Source: Saturnia japonica (taxonomy: Eukaryota > Arthropoda > Insecta > Lepidoptera > Saturniidae). From it: DNA of 64,000 nt. Positions 33,440-44,930 of the stretch are shown piece by piece. The DNA lies in contig JAVKPJ010000074.1 of assembly GCA_033032175.1 (NCBI GenBank), positions 1 through 64,000 of the forward strand. The letters are read 5' to 3'. How positions within the stretch are numbered: the stretch's first letter is position 1; each line of letters opens with the position of its first letter. A model generated the notes under the pieces. It saw nothing but the letters and a program-made list of their open reading frames with translations. It did not search any database and was not told the origin of the DNA. Position numbers and translations under genes: made by a program.

Positions 33440-36063
33440 TATTATTGATGACACTCCATTTCGCCTTCATGGGAAGTCGCCGGCGTCTCAGTGACAACCG
33501 ATGACGTCGAGGGCTGGGCCGGGTTCTTACCCCTGCTCCTGCCCCTATTCTTCTTCGCCCCGTTTTTGGTTGAGGGCGCAGGCTTACCACAATCCCTGCT
33601 ACCCACTCGATGGGCAGCAGGACTGCCTGAAGCTGCGCAAACCGCACAGTGTGGCTCCGCACTGCACTCAACGGCTTTATGCCCCGGTTGACTGCACCGG
33701 AAGCATAGTTGACTACAGTCAACCTGGCAGGTGCATTTATTGCCCAGATGTCCGGCTTGTAAGCATCTAAAGCATTTTCGAGACCGAGGCTACAAGAGCT
33801 TAATTTGTGCCGACACCCACCCAATCAGAAGTCGTCGGCCGTCCGTGACTTTTTTCGCTGCCGCCACAGGACAAGAAACTACAGCCGTACAGAGCCCCCT
33901 TAGGCCTGGACGTACTCCATTCGTTTTCACCTGCTCCCGGGGACATCCGCCAGTCTCGGCCACAGCAGCGATAACTTCATCTGCTGTGACGGATTCGTCT
34001 AGGCCCGAGATACGAATGTCTGCGCACCTCATGGGCCTGGATATTTTAATGCCCTCTGCTTGAAGCACCTCTTTAAATCTGGCTGCCAGGGCATCTGCTT
34101 TGTCTCCACTGGCGGCACCAGGAATCTGGACAAGGTAACCACCGTTCGCTGCTCTCCTCCAACGGATCCCTTCAATACCCAGGTCAGCCAGCTTAACGTT
34201 GGTTTTTATTCCTTGGAGCACCTGCAAGTAGGAAAAACCCTTCTTCTCCGCCTCCGGCTGCAGAGTAACTGACACCGCAGTTGTTCTTGGTGCTCGGAGT
34301 TTACGGCCCTTCTCCTTCTTAGGAGTTGACTTCTTCGATTTAGCTGGCTTTTTAGGGCGACCGTTCTTACCAACTAGCACCCATTTCCCCTTCTACGGGT
34401 TTAGGCACTACCGGCTGCTCCCTATTTGTGGAAGGAGCTAACGAAGCTGGAATTGCCGTAGCATTGTTAGCCTTCTCCTTGGTTCCTCTTTTTACGTTTT
34501 TGACGGCTGACAACGGAGGAGTTGGAAGTTTAGAGGACCGTTCTTCAGGTACGAGTACTGCTTTTGCATTAGCATTCCTACGATCTGCGGCCAATGGAGG
34601 TCGCATCCGCTCCTCCGGCGGGAGCCTGTTCTCCATAGCCTCTAGCCGAGCGAACATTATGTTTTCCATTCGGAGCATCGCCTGCTCGAATCTTTCAGCA
34701 GAGACTACTTGAGGCGGCTCCATCTGAATCCTTGACTCGCGCGGCTGCGGCAGGGGAGGAAATTCCTCCCTCGCCGCCTTCTTGCGAGGTGGCACAATCT
34801 GCTGCCCGGGCACCGTAATGGGCTGTGACGCCTGTGCTTGAGGGTGCAGCTGGCTTATTTGCACTCTCATATCAGCTAGCTCCTTTCGAAGCTCCGCCAT
34901 CTCCGTCTGTTGACGGAGTAAGTCCTCCTTTAGGCGGTCATTGTCCGCTTTTAAGCGAGCCGTTTCACTATTTGTGGTCCGGCATTGGAGCACTTCCAAG
35001 ATCTCTTTTAAAGAGTCTGCAGCATGGTTTAAGGCTTTTTGGAAAGTCCCCTTCAGATTGCCGGATCTCTTGGCTACTTTTAGAACCACCTCTACGCTCT
35101 TTTTAGCCAATTCGTTCAGGTCAAGAGCAGCCTCCGGTTGATTTGTACCATGCGCCCTAGTGGCAACTCGGAGTTGCCTGGCTTCCTCATCCAGGTCTGC
35201 CACCTCTTGCTCCGCACGAAGACGGAGCTCTTCCTGCTCAAGGCGGATTAATTCCTTTTGTGCCACATACTGACCCACATATTTACCTGTGGTCGGAGGG
35301 CGACCCCTGCCTTTCTTCGCGGGAGTTATACGAGCATCCTTCGTGACATTGTCCGGCTCAACGTCAGAACCCGCCTCTGGGGCAGAACCTTCATCCAAGT
35401 TTTTCCCTTTCCGCTTACGGAAAAACTTACTTAAGCAAGGAGACTCACTCCCCTTAATGGATTCAACGGTCTCTAAGGTGTCCGCACTGCAGTTACTACT
35501 GTCTGAGAGACATTCAACAGACGCCATTCTTTCAAGAGCAGCCTTTCCAGTACAACAATTGGTGAAGCAACAGAAGTCCTTGAGCAAGCCAAAGTCGTCG
35601 GAGTAGTTGAGTCTTGCAACAATTCGCCCCCCCCAGAAAACGCGGGGCAGCCCGGGCCAAGCCCGGAGAGGGATTCTCCAGCACGAGTAGTGCTGGTACC
35701 CTCCTGGGGTAGTTTACTATTTACTGTTGCACTGTCCATCATGTTTTCTTCATCGGATACCCATTTTCGCGCCAAAGTCATCGTGTTTAAATCTAACTCA
35801 TGCAAAATTTTGCCCCCCCCAGAAAACGTGGGGCAGCCCGGGACAAGCCCGGGGAGGGATTCTCCGGTTAAGGTACCCTCCTGGGGTAGTTCAAATTGTA
35901 ATTTTGCACTATCCATGTTAAACGATCGATCAGTAGTCCATTTTCGTGCCATAGTCGTCGGTTTATCCATCAGTTCGACATCCAAATCGTTTCGTCGTTG
36001 TTGTTTTGTTCGTATTGAGCAAAATTTTGCCCCTCCCAGAAGACGAGGGGCAGCCCGAGCCAT
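33439..36063 (-). pseudogene. A5 ORF1: Gag-like protein with nonsense and frameshift changes
   Basis: Shows PQEGT modules, KKGRGRPPTTG, a coiled-coil-like centre and zinc knuckles, all in the family A order. A TAG lies near 33793, where E1 and A4 have CAG, directly before the knuckles. A frameshift lies near 34375 in GEWVLVG. Its most 5' hairpin unit is out of frame with the rest when read as in D2. This fits a leader brought in from another element. Confidence 0.82.
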
Positions 36064-36105
36064 GCTCGGGGAGGGATTCTCCCTTTCGGGTACCCTCCTG
36101 GGGTA
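35626..36105 (-). other. Three RNA hairpin clusters at the start of A5 ORF1
   Basis: Units at 35626-35711, 35812-35888 and 36029-36105. The first has CCAGCAC pairing with GUGCUGG where C1 has CCAGCUC with GAGCUGG, a clean compensatory change. The second has a weak inner hairpin. The third is shortened to CCC-GAAA-GGG and is shared with D2. Confidence 0.7.
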
Positions 36106-36362
36106 CTGCTTTTTTAAATTTTGCCTCCATTTCCTTTTCTCCTCCTCCAGTTTGCGGTACGCCTGCCGGGACCGGTATAAATCTACCGATCCCGCCAGCC
36201 GCTACCCGGAACTGGGCCCTTGGGGCTCAAATTGAGCCCTCATCGGCCCCAGCCCGGTACTGGGTGCGCCGCGCACATGCCACACCCAGGAGCTTTTAAT
36301 GGCCCTCCAGCCAATACCCCTCCACAGTCCCCTCTGATAACCAGAGGGATACCGGGAGGAGT

Positions 36363-36440
36363 GTGTCAGGTATCAGCCGCCGACCAGACTGGTCGACGTT
36401 GCCCGGGGTGCACCACGAGGAGGTTCCTGACACGCACCCC
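36363..36440 (-). ncRNA. HDV-like ribozyme at the A5 5' end
   Basis: Same fold and nearly the same sequence as D2: GGGGUGC with GCACCCC, GUGUCAGG with CCUGACAC, ACC-UCCUCGU-GGU, GGGCAAC, and P4 CGACCA with UGGUCG. The J4/2 strand reads GGCUGAUA. Predicted cleavage is just 5' of the base complementary to 36440, which would release the ten extra bases 36441-36450. Confidence 0.78.
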
Positions 36441-36485
36441 CCTCCAGCCGAACCTTTTTTTTTTTTTTTTTTTTAACGTGGAGAA

Positions 36486-36556
36486 ACCCGTCATGGGTAC
36501 ACACCCGCCCGGGGGGACGAGTGGTTATGTGAGACTCCTACTCACTAAAACTCCAC
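36486..36556 (-). promoter_or_regulatory. D1 3'-terminal hairpin pair
   Basis: ACCC (36486-36489) with GGGT (36495-36498). GTGAG (36529-36533) with CTCAC (36541-36545), inside GTGG (36521-36524) and CCAC (36553-36556). It is identical in layout to C1, the presumed RT donor. Confidence 0.82.
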
Positions 36557-36813
36557 GGTGTACCATCGGCCGCCATAGTGGGACGCCGCGGGCACTGCGA
36601 TTGCAATCTGCCGCGTCGCCCCGGCGGCTGGCCCAAATCGGGCCCCGGCGCTAAAGAGAGACAGTCTGGTACAACCCCAACTGTCTCCCAGACGGCTGAA
36701 CCAGTGCAATGGGAAGACGGGCCCCCCGACCCGTCTCCCCTTGGTCCAGTAAGGGCGGAGGAAGGAGGCGAGTGAACCGCCCCCTCCTACCACCCAACGT
36801 CTACGCTCGATCC

Positions 36814-38979
36814 CTATAAGGGTCTTGGCGCTGGTGGTGGTGCCGTCTCCTTCTTGTCAGGAGGCCTGCACTTTTTTCCCCCCATGTAGTGCTCAGCCGG
36901 CATCCCAGTGTCGGCACACAAGGCGCAGTGCAGCTTTGCAGCTGTGCACTCTTGCGCCTTATGGCCGGGCTGCCCGCATCTAAAGCACAGCGCTCCTCGG
37001 TCTGTGTCTGATGTGCAGAAAGGCCTGGTATGGCCTACATCGAGACACCGGTAGCACCTCAGAGGCCCCCCCTCAAGAAGCCGGACACGCGCAGAGCTCC
37101 ACCCAACCAAAAATCGCTTAGCGTCCACCAGCACCCTGGCAGCGGCGACAGGGAGCGATAGATGGATCGCTCCACTACCCCTCCCGTAGGTGCGTATTTC
37201 CCCTGCCCTAATAAGGGCTGGGTTGCAGCCACCTTTTGTCGCCGCTGCCACGACGACTTCCTCTGCCGACACAGAATCATCCAGACCCATGACCCGAATG
37301 TCAGCCCGTTTAATAGGTCTGACTACCGTGGCTACGTCACCCAATACCACTTGGACCCTCTGCGCCAGGCCATCCGCCTGCTCTGGGCCTCGGGCGCCAG
37401 GAATTTCAATTAATCTTGACCCCGAGGCAGTATGACGGAGTGACAGATTGTCGATGCGAGATCAGCTAGCGGAATGGAGTCCCGCACCTTCGCCAAAGCA
37501 GCGCTGTAGGTCAGTCCTTCCGCCACCGCCCCCGGCCGCAATGTAATGAGCACTGCGGCCGACCGCGGCGCTGAGGGGAGCCTCTTCCTCGGCTTGGGCG
37601 GCACAGTCTTTCCACGAGTCACAGGAGGCGCTGTCGCTACCGCCGTTGGAGCCGCAGGAGTGGTTTTCTTTTTCGCCTTACGGCGACGGCGTACCACAGT
37701 TGACCAGCCTTCGTCATGATCTGTAGGCCGAGCGGGGTCAGTAGCCTGAAGCTGGGCCTTCTCGATCCCCAGGGGTGCCTGAGGCGAGATATCCGCTATC
37801 GTGCCCTCAGATGGAGGCTTAGTAGCAGGCTTCACTCTTCGTGAAGCCGCAGTCTTAGGCCTTGCAGCCTTGGGAGCTGCGGAACCAGACACTGTTCCTT
37901 GATCTGCCGCTAGTGGTGGCCGAATCACCGTGGCGGGAAGGAGACGGTCCTCCAATCCCTCTATGCGGGCGGTAATTACATCGCCCAAAGATATCCGGAG
38001 CGACCGCTCCATCCTCGCTACGTGACTGTCCAACGCGTCAAATAGGGCTTTAGCCAAAGCATCCGGTTCCTGACAGGAAGCTTCCGGCTGCAACTCCAGC
38101 TGCAGCTCTGGCTGCAGCCGTGGTTCTGGCTGCGGCTGTGGCTCTGGCGACAATGGTAATACCGTCGTCTTACTACGCAGGGTGACAAGCTCCGCCCTGA
38201 GTTCCCCGACCTCCTCGCGCAGCCTGCGTGTCTCCCTGCGGAGGAGAAGCGTTTCGCTCGAAACAGTACGAGTCAGGGCAGTAGATGTAACCTCCTGCAA
38301 GGTCCAGGCCGCCTCCTTCAGAGCCTTGATGAACGTACCCTTGAGGTTGCCAGATCTCTTGGCAACCCCAAGGATCGCGTCCACCTTCTCCTTAGCAAGC
38401 GCACTGAGACTTGCAGGATCGAGCAACTCGATGCCATCGAGCACTCCAACGTCCGCCACGTCACACGTCTCAACATTGCAGGACGGTTCGGCAGAGGGAC
38501 AGTCCGTCGACCCACCTGCCTCTCCGATGACTTCTGCATGCGTCAACCCAGCAGTTGATCCCCGGTCACGGGTTTTACCCCTGCGGGCCGTCGTGACCTT
38601 GCAGGGTGGTGGATTTTCCACCTCCTCCAATCCATCTTCATCAAGCAGATGGGCCCGTTTTCTGCGGTCGCTAAACACCGTCCCTGAACTACTTGGATTC
38701 TCACCCCAGTGCCGAACCGCGAACAGTTCCAACGCCGGATCCCTATTCAAAACCACAACGGGTCTTTCAGTTGTCCTATTTAGGTTAGCCTGAGTCGTCA
38801 TTTTTGTGTTATCATCTGTCCTTGTGTTCGCAATGGTCGTCGTAGATATCCTTGAACGCAAAATTCTGCCCCCCCCCAGAAGACGTGGGGCAGCCCGAGC
38901 TAGGCTCGGGGAGGGATTCTCCAGCCCCTGTGGAGCTGGTACCCTCCTGGGGTATATCATTCTTTAATTTTGCTTCCAT
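36814..38979 (-). pseudogene. D1 ORF1: Gag-like protein, two frameshifts
   Basis: Sister to D2 ORF1. MEAKLKND and PQEGT open the frame at 38979. The frame is lost in a G run (38869-38877, nine against eight in D2). It is also lost near 37460, just before a stretch reading IDNLSLRHTASGSRLIEIPG. The zinc knuckles CYRCLDVGHTRPFC and CFRCGQPGHKAQEC and a third CX2C unit are preserved. The stop is TAG with no overlapping ATG, in contrast to the two-ORF elements. Confidence 0.83.
38868..38954 (-). other. RNA hairpin cluster in D1 ORF1
   Basis: GGAGGG with CCCUCC; inner CCAGCUC with GGGCUGG (one wobble); CCGAGC with GCUCGG. One unit only. Confidence 0.68.
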
Positions 38980-39240
38980 CACTCCTGATTCTCCACGTCC
39001 AGTTCGCAGTACGCCTGCCGGGATCAGTATGAAACAACCGATCCCGCCAGCCGCTACCCGGAACTGGGCCCTTGGGGCTCAAACTGAGCCCTCATCGGCC
39101 CCAGCCCGGTACTGGGGGTGCGCTGCTCACACGCCACACCCAGGAGCTTGTAACGGCCCTCCAGCCTGCGCTCCTCCATAGTCCCCTCTGATAAGCAGAG
39201 GGATACCAGGAGGAGCGCGTCAGAAATTAGCCGTCGACCA

Positions 39241-39260
39241 AACTAACCTAACCTAACCTA

Positions 39261-39262
<2 letters not shown>
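39241..39262 (+). repeat. Telomeric repeats, slightly degenerate
   Basis: AACTAACC followed by CCTAA units and a final CTACC before the tail of F. Confidence 0.8.
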
Positions 39263-39314
<52 letters not shown>

Positions 39315-39321
39315 TGGGGAA

Positions 39322-39396
39322 ATCCTGCATTGGATACACCTCCCGCCGTCGGGGGACAGCGAGAGGGTTATGCCGGACTCCTACCGGCTAAAACCC
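39322..39396 (-). promoter_or_regulatory. F 3'-terminal hairpin pair
   Basis: ATCC (39322-39325) with GGAT (39332-39335). GCCGG (39372-39376) with CCGGC (39384-39388), inside GGGT (39365-39368) and ACCC (39393-39396). All variable stem positions remain paired. Confidence 0.82.
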
Positions 39397-39634
39397 CATG
39401 GCCGCATCAGCGCGTATGTGAAACAGGGTCGCGGGAAAGGCGGCAAGCATGCTACCGCTACCCTGTTCACGCGCTCGGGTCACCCGTAGGTGGTAAAAGC
39501 GGGGACCCTCGTCTCGAGGAAAGACAGCTTCTCTCCTATGCTTCTTCTAGAAGCAGCGGCAACCCGCGCTTCTCCTTCACGGGTCCTCCTTTATCTGACA
39601 ATAGGTGCCCCCGCGTCTATTGCCTGGAGGTTTG

Positions 39635-40093
39635 TTAGGGAGGCCTCTGATTGTACAGGCCTCTTCCCTTTCTACGTCTACTCTGTGCACGACGCACTGT
39701 CGGTGCCCCAGGTGCTCTCTCTCTATGTCTTTCTGCCTCTTCCTTCTGTGACATACCGCTCTCACAAAAGGAGACAGCTGCGTTCCATTGTCTCTCCCCA
39801 CCAACAATAGAAGCAACCACAGCCGGCAGAGAGAGGTCATTACCGATGACTGCCATCATCTCCACGCGCTCTCTATTCCAGACAGAGCATTCCTCTAACG
39901 TGTGTTGTGCTGTATCAACCTCACAGATATCACAATGGTGGCACCTTGGTGTCGGCTCTCTTCTGGCTATCTGGTGCAGATACTTACCAAAACAGCCATG
40001 ACCTGTCAGTATCTGCACAAGCCGATAAGTGAGCTCTCCAAAACTCCTATCCAACCATTCCCTAAATACTGGGCGGACTGCCTCAATTGTTCT
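39635..40093 (-). CDS. F ORF2: C-terminal part only
   Basis: About 153 codons, open from the gap to the stop at 39635. They contain TIEAVRPVFREWLDR, LTGHGCFGKYL and the finger CHHCDICEVDTAQHTLEEC, then a basic tail ending NQRPP. This is the region after the RT in R1-clade ORF2 proteins. The N-terminal endonuclease and RT lie in or beyond the gap and are not seen. Confidence 0.8.
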   Translation of the reverse strand, partial: RTIEAVRPVFREWLDRSFGELTYRLVQILTGHGCFGKYLHQIARREPTPRCHHCDICEVDTAQHTLEECSVWNRERVEMMAVIGNDLSLPAVVASIVGGERQWNAAVSFCESGMSQKEEAERHRERAPGAPTVRRAQSRRRKGRGLYNQRPP

Positions 40094-40193
40094 NNNNNNN
40101 NNNNNNNNNNNNNNNNNNNNNNNNNNNNNNNNNNNNNNNNNNNNNNNNNNNNNNNNNNNNNNNNNNNNNNNNNNNNNNNNNNNNNNNNNNNNN
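40094..40193. other. Assembly gap of 100 N
   Basis: Exactly 100 N, the usual placeholder for a gap of unknown length. The order and distance of the two sides should not be trusted. Confidence 0.98.
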
Positions 40194-40505
40194 TGACTAT
40201 TTTACTATTGACTTGTTATAAAATGTTTGTATTGTCCTAGATATAAGGAATTTGTACACACTATATAAGTCTAATATCTGCATCGTGACGAATTATAACT
40301 ATGCTCTGTTATGTATATAAGGATTGTTGTATTTAGTGATAAGAATTTAATAAAGAATGCGATAATAAATAAATAAAGGGAGATGTATAGGAATAGGGGA
40401 CTAGAGGCTAAGTAGAAGTATAGGAAAAAATAAGAATTGAGACTGTAAAAAAATTATTTATACTGTAGACAAGATCTCTGATTATGTTAGAGGCTCACTG
40501 GGGAC

Positions 40506-40537
<32 letters not shown>
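40194..40537. other. AT-rich unique sequence ending in a poly(A) run on the + strand
   Basis: No ORF and no match to the rest of the window. Several AATAAA hexamers lie near 40349-40377. The stretch ends with about 29 A (40509-40537) running straight into the N3 sequence CCCATCATGGG. Every other tail in the window is poly-T on this strand. It may be a + strand retroposed 3' end or a join made by the assembler. Confidence 0.5.
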
Positions 40538-40539
<2 letters not shown>

Positions 40540-41385
40540 CATCATGGGTACCAGCCCGCCGCGGAGGACAGCAGACTGGTTATGTGGGACTGTCCCATAA
40601 AAACCCAAACATCGCCTCCGGAGCGCTTGGCGTCGGGAGCACAGGAATCGCTTGCGCATTACTTCTGTGCCCACCGACAAGCGCGCCCCCCCGAAGAGAG
40701 GTCTCCCCACTGGGACTCCATCACCGACCGCAGCCCCAGCCTCCGTTCAATTTTTTCACGAGGTTTTATTCCTCGGTGATTTTTTAAGGAGGTTTTCTTC
40801 CTCCGGGTTCAGGCCCACACGTCCACCAGAACCCGACGCCTGGTGATTTTTTAACGAGGTTGTCTTCCGCGGTGATTTTTTAACGAGGTTTTCTTCCTCC
40901 AGGCTCCGGCCCCGCAAGACCAGAACCTCGCCCTTGTGATTTTTTAAAGAGGTTGTCTTCCTCTCAATTTTTTGCGAGGTTTTCTTCCTCACGGTCGCAG
41001 AGGATAGGGAGAGCGGCACAACGAAACACCGACACGCCTCTTCCCCTGCGACCCCACCGCGTCCGCCATCTTTTAGCGACGGTGGCGACCCCGTCGAGGC
41101 CGCGGAAGGTAGGGTGAGCGGCACAACGAAACACCGACACACCTCTCCCCGCCGCGGCCTGTCTCCTTCAGCCGCGGTGCCTCCCATACGACACCGCGGC
41201 TCGCCTCAGCGGCGGTGGCGCCCATACACCACCGCAACCTACTGTTGGCCGCTTCGTCTGGGCTCTTATGCCCAAAGCCCTGACTAGCAGCCTCGCCTGT
41301 GGGTTCCTCTTGGCTTCACCGTGGGGGACCAAGCCACGGTTACTAAGCCCCCCCGCCACGACAAGGCGGGAACCCTCCGGGGGGG
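40538..41385 (-). mobile_element. N3: noncoding telomeric retroposon, most diverged copy
   Basis: Matches N1 but has several small deletions, including one in the main 3' hairpin, where GGGACTGTCCCA keeps a shifted four-base stem. It lacks the normal tail and the first few 3' bases. The six-hairpin array and C-run 5' end remain. Confidence 0.8.
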
Positions 41386-41397
41386 AACCTAACCTAA

Positions 41398-41399
<2 letters not shown>
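41386..41399 (+). repeat. Telomeric repeat, AACCTAACCTAACC type
   Basis: Lies between N3 and the tail of E2. Confidence 0.9.
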
Positions 41400-41433
<34 letters not shown>

Positions 41434-41783
41434 GTGGGTAAAATGCATTTACGCATCCAGCTAACGGCCCGGGCAGACCGAAAGGGTATGTGAGACTCGC
41501 AGAAAGGCAATACTCACTAAAAATCCCCACGGTGCTCCTAACATCACCCTTCATGCCGAGGATCAGGAACTGCATGCGCAATACTTCTGGTCAACTCGAC
41601 GGGTGTGGCTCCAAAATTCACGTTGGTGAACATTTTGGAGCAACGTCTGCGGTCTAAAGTAAACAACTTCACGGACGAACCGTGACGACGCACGCGTACG
41701 GAACACATGCGCGCCTCGCCATGGGCCTGTGCATGACTGCTAAGGCGACGGACATGCCCGCGTCCCTCGCCCGCAGACCCTGT

Positions 41784-44700
41784 CTAAGGCGGCCGGAGGT
41801 CATCGCCCACCTGACGCCGCCGTCGACCGATTCGTCGACCGCGAGAAGGAATCTCACTAGTGAGCTCTCTCTCTCTCTCCGCCGTCTCTTTTTCGACCAA
41901 ACCTGTTCGCAAAACGAGACGACAGAGTCCCATCCACTCTCACTCTCGACCATCGCCTTGAGACTGCTCGGAGCGAGAGGTCGATACCTACTGTTGCGGT
42001 CAGTACACAGCGTGCCGAGTCCCATGCGGGACAAACCGCGGAGTGTGTTGCGCGTTATCGAACGCGCAGTCACAGTGATGACACCCTGGTGCAATCTCCC
42101 GGCCTATTCGACTCAAGTAACTCCCGAAACAACCGTGTCCCGTGAGCACCTGAGTCAGCCGGAAGGTCAAGGTGCCATGTTTCCTATCTAACCATGCCGC
42201 CAGGTGAGGCCTGATGGCCTCCACCGTTACGATGCCCGAAACTGGTACATCGAGCCTAGATCTCCACTCGGCCATGATAAGGATTATAGAGCTCTAATCT
42301 CTGCGCCTCGATCTCACGAGGCGCCAATCGAAGTCCTACAGTGAGCGCTTCCCTGCGCCATTTATACAATGACGCGAGGGCTCTCGCCTCTAGATCCCAT
42401 GGCGCGGAACCTACCAATAAAGACGCCGCCTCGAAAGAAACCGTGCGGTACGCGCGTGCTGCCCTGATAGCCATCGCTCTCTGTGGTTTCCGCAGCGCAG
42501 CGATATTCTGGGTCGTCAGATCTACAGCCCATACAGGAGCCCCGTAAAGGGCCATAGACCGAACAACCCCTAAATAAAGCTTTCGGCAAGAAGAATCCGG
42601 CTTCCCTAGATTGGGCAATAATCGCGCTAACGCGGTAGCTGCGCCCAGAAGACGAGGAGTTAACTGTCTGAAGTGCTCAATGAAGTTCCACTTACTGTCT
42701 AACACCAATCCGAGATACTTCATCTCAGACTTGATTTCTATAGAGACACCGTCTACAATAATACGCGATCTTCTAGGTGGTGCGTTTCTAGGCCCGTGAA
42801 AACACAAAGCCTGGGATTTGTGCAATGCCACTTCAAGCCCTAACCGACGAATCCTAGTTATAACCTGAGCGATGCCAGCTGTGATCAGAATCACAGTTTC
42901 GTCATGGGTTTTACCTTTCGCCATGACTAACGTGTCATCTGCATAACAGACGACATTTATTCCACGAAGGAATGCACCCCGCAAAACCCAATCATAACCG
43001 ATATTCCACAAGAGAGGTCCAAGGACCGACCCCTGTGGAACACCGCATACGACTTCGCGACTACACATTCCATTCTGACCCGGGTAGGTTACTTGTCTCT
43101 CGGAGAGGTACGACCCTATGATACGCCGGATATAGTTCGGCATTCTGTGAAAACGAAGTGCCTCCCTAATACAGGCCCAGGGTAAGGTGTTGAACGCATT
43201 TGCGATATCCAAGGACATCGCTAACACCACCTCACCCCCGTGCAGTGGCCTCTTCCGCCAAAATCCTAACCTGTGTGATCGCATCGATAGTGGAGCGACC
43301 CTTGCGAAATCCGTACTGGTTCTCCGTCAGATCCGGCCCCTCACGCGTTAAATGACTGACTATGCGGTTTGCAATTATTCTTTCAAAGAGCTTGCCCACA
43401 TCGTCAAGTAACACGATCGGCCGGTAGCCGACGGATTGTCCGCCGGCCGCCCCTCCTTTCGAAGTAGAACTAATCGACCGGTTTTCCATCGTATTGGAAA
43501 CCGGCCCTGCTCTAAACATGCACTGAAGAGCCCAACAACCGAGGCTCTAGAACTTCTTGAGCCAGAACCCATGCTCTGCCAGGCAGACCATCAGGTCCCG
43601 GGGCAGTGTTTTTGGCCTGAAGCCTTTTCATCGCCGTTCGTAATTCCTCCTTGGTCACGTCAACATTGCTCATGTTAGTCTCGACAGCAGATGGAGCCAT
43701 CGGTGGAGGAAAGTACTCCTCACCTGAAGGGAACAGCGTGCTAACTACTTCCTCTAAGAATTGCGGTTGAAGACTCTGGGTTACCGGGGAGCCCATTGGC
43801 GAAGTTTACCACGTACCATACGGTACGGACGTCCCCACGGGTCCCGACTGAGAATCTCCAACAATTCCTTCCTAGCTTGAGCCTTAGACCGCTCGATGGC
43901 CTGCCGGAGGGCGAGCTTAGCAGCCCGATATTCCTCATGCAGCACCACTTCCTCCGAGGCCATGACTTGAGTGCGATGTCGTCTTCGCCTTACTCTGGTA
44001 TACAGTCGACGCGCCGATATGCATGCTGCTCGCAGCCGTGCTAAGTCGGCGTTCCACCAGTATACTTGGCGCTTGGCTAGGACACGTTTCACCCGAGGCA
44101 TAGCCGCATCACACATCCGTGACACCGCATCCCTGAGTCGCTCTGCCTCATCGTCGACATCGTCAGGCCTCTCTGGATTCGCTTGTAACACCCAAGCCTG
44201 TACGATGGCTGCCTCCTGAAAAACTTCCCTATCGAGCCGCCCTAACACCCAACGCGGACCACCCCCGGCAGGATCTCTCGGCACCGGTAGATCTCCGATT
44301 CGGACAGAGACGCTGAACCGAATATAAAGATGGTCGGACAACGTCTCCATCTCCCCGAGGACTCTCCAGTCCCGAACACGGCGTGCGACCGCAGGGCTAG
44401 CGAACGAAAGTCCACTATAGATTCACCCTGCGGCCGCACACACGTGTTTACAGAGCCCCTGTTGAGGACTAGCAAGCCAGATGACAGCGCCCACTCTTCC
44501 AACACCTCTCCCCTTCTATCTGTGACTGGGCAACCCCAACCACCGATTTAGCATTAAAGTCACCCAGCACTAAGACAGGGCGAGGGTAGCTGCTTAACAC
44601 GATTGTGCCTAACCCTACCAAGAAAGACTCGAACTCCGCAAGACTCCACCGCGGTGGAGCGTAGATCCCTACGAAAACCGTTTCACCAAGACGCGCCGCC

Positions 44701-44930
44701 ACGTATCCTTGACCCTTTGTAATATCTATAAATGGGGGGATACCGGCGGCAGTATGGGAAATAATAGCTACAGAGCCAGATCTGTCTCCTGTCCAGCAGT
44801 TATTATGTGGAACAAAGTATGGCTCCGCCATCACAGCGACACCGATTGACCACTGCGCCATATTCTGGGACATCAAGTCCTGAGCTCTGGCACAATGATT
44901 TAAATTCCCTTGAAGGATATGGAAGGCCAT
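41784..44930 (-). pseudogene. E2 ORF2: near-copy of E1 ORF2 broken by small deletions
   Basis: All E1 motifs are present, including VLGDFNAKS, SLDIANAFNTLPW, GVPQGSVLGP and CYADDTLV. Single- or double-base losses relative to E1 lie near 41900, 41962, 42041, 42284, 43426, 43532, 43789, 44409 and 44540. One C is gained near 43237. The pattern resembles uncorrected long-read error more than mutation. Confidence 0.85.

Larger units (their letters stand above)
29896..36450 (-). mobile_element. A5: family A element with a D2-like leader
   Basis: Tail 29896-29952 (TTG at its outer edge), 3' UTR to 30275, ORF2 30276-33439, ORF1 33439-36063, leader to 36450. From about 36000 outward the sequence is roughly 98% identical to D2 57933-58374, while the bodies differ. 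Ten bases (36441-36450) precede the ribozyme start before AACC. Neither ORF is intact. Confidence 0.87.
36455..39240 (-). mobile_element. D1: gag-only telomeric retroelement
   Basis: Tail 36455-36474, 3' UTR of family C type (stem AGACGGG with CCCGTCT at 36715-36736), then ORF1 directly and no ORF2. Only about the last dozen ORF2 codons remain, near 36740-36790, translating RRGRFTRLLPPP against RRRRFIRQLPPP in C1. The 5' end stops inside the ribozyme (39217-39240 keep the P4 3' strand, GGCUAAU and the P2 3' strand), so D1 is slightly 5'-truncated. D2 has the same ORF1-to-ORF2-tail join. Confidence 0.85.
39263..40093 (-). mobile_element. F: 3' part of a further element family, ends at the assembly gap
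   Basis: Tail 39263-39311, 3' UTR to 39634, then the ORF2 C-terminus running into the N gap. The protein and 3' UTR are clearly different from A, C, D and E, so I treat it as its own family. Confidence 0.8.

Noticed and set aside
38868..38880. Programmed frameshift at the G run in ORF1 of D1
   Set aside because: The run length varies between copies (eight or nine), and D2 reads through in one frame. Slippage or assembly error is simpler.
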